Positions 5,656 to 5,774 of a stretch of 5,774 nt of DNA are shown in pieces. The stretch is taken from assembly GCF_049240685.1 (NCBI RefSeq), contig NZ_JBMLSD010000337.1, forward strand, positions 1-5,774, written 5' to 3'. Every line of letters begins with the position of its first letter. The first letter of the stretch is position 1. A program made the translations under genes and the position numbers. The stretch comes from Flectobacillus sp049240685 (GTDB taxonomy: Bacteria > Bacteroidota > Bacteroidia > Cytophagales > Spirosomataceae). Below the pieces are notes generated by a model. The model saw nothing but the letters and a program-made list of their open reading frames with translations. It had not been told where the DNA came from and did no database searches.

Positions 5656-5687
5656 TTTGGTAAATGCCTCATGAATTCCTAATTTTG
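5656..5687 (+). promoter_or_regulatory. Promoter of tRNA-Cys
   Basis: TTTG (5656-5659), a 20-bp spacer and TAATTTTG (5680-5687) match the Bacteroidota promoter consensus. The expected start near 5694 is about 9 nt before the tRNA. The stretch from the rpsG terminator to here (5556-5655) is AT-rich and shows no other feature. Confidence 0.7.
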
Positions 5688-5702
5688 CATTCCAAACAAA
5701 AG

Positions 5703-5774
5703 GGTCTTGTGGCCGAGTGGCTAGGCAGAGCTCTGCAAAAGCTTGTACAGCGGTTCGAATCCGCTCGAGACCTC
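5703..5774 (+). tRNA. tRNA-Cys (anticodon GCA), 3' CCA cut by window edge
   Basis: The cloverleaf can be folded by eye. The acceptor arm GGTCTTG (5703-5709) pairs with CGAGACC (5766-5772). The anticodon stem GAGCT (5728-5732) pairs with AGCTT (5740-5744) around loop CTGCAAA, with anticodon GCA at 5735-5737. The T arm AGCGG/CCGCT (5749-5753 with 5761-5765) encloses TTCGAAT. The discriminator base at 5773 is T, the U73 that identifies cysteine tRNAs to CysRS. The final C at 5774 is the first base of what is probably an encoded CCA. There is no long variable arm, which rules out Ser and Leu. Confidence 0.95.

Noticed and set aside
5774..5774. tRNA gene as an integration site for a mobile element
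   Set aside because: Nothing past the tRNA 3' end is visible, and no repeat of that end occurs elsewhere in the window.

Overview
The window looks like chromosomal DNA from a member of the Bacteroidota, most likely a Cytophagales/Spirosomataceae-type bacterium; this placement is inferred, not searched. Three things point that way. The base composition is AT-rich. Start codons lack Shine-Dalgarno sequences and sit behind A-rich leaders. Several promoters show the Bacteroidota -7 element TAnnTTTG, three of them with exactly TAATTTTG. The S12 and S7 proteins also fit this phylum.

Layout. On the minus strand, the left edge holds the N-terminal half of a MocR-type regulator (GntR winged helix fused to an aminotransferase-like domain; start codon at 716, cut by the window edge). 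Divergent from it, after 285 bp of regulatory and repeat-bearing DNA, is a 214-aa FMN-binding protein of the pyridoxamine 5'-phosphate oxidase-like family (1002-1646). Next on the plus strand are uxuA, mannonate dehydratase (1787-2974, closed by a strong terminator), and an exported purple acid phosphatase (3235-4176) with its own promoter, an interrupted palindrome over the -33 region and a long terminator hairpin. Then comes the rpsL-rpsG pair (4459-4872 and 5018-5485) with a clear promoter at 4331-4360 and a GNRA-capped terminator at 5521-5550. Last is tRNA-Cys(GCA), which starts at 5703 behind its own promoter and loses only its CCA end to the window edge.

How the genes relate. The regulator and the flavoprotein probably form a regulator/target pair. 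uxuA and the phosphatase are single-gene units set apart by terminators. rpsL-rpsG is a two-gene ribosomal unit that ends before any fusA, so the usual str operon is cut short here. I see no mobile element, CRISPR array, phage gene or obvious new multi-gene system. The most interesting signals are non-coding: direct repeats abutting the mocR start codon, the palindrome in front of the phosphatase, and the nested repeats between rpsL and rpsG.
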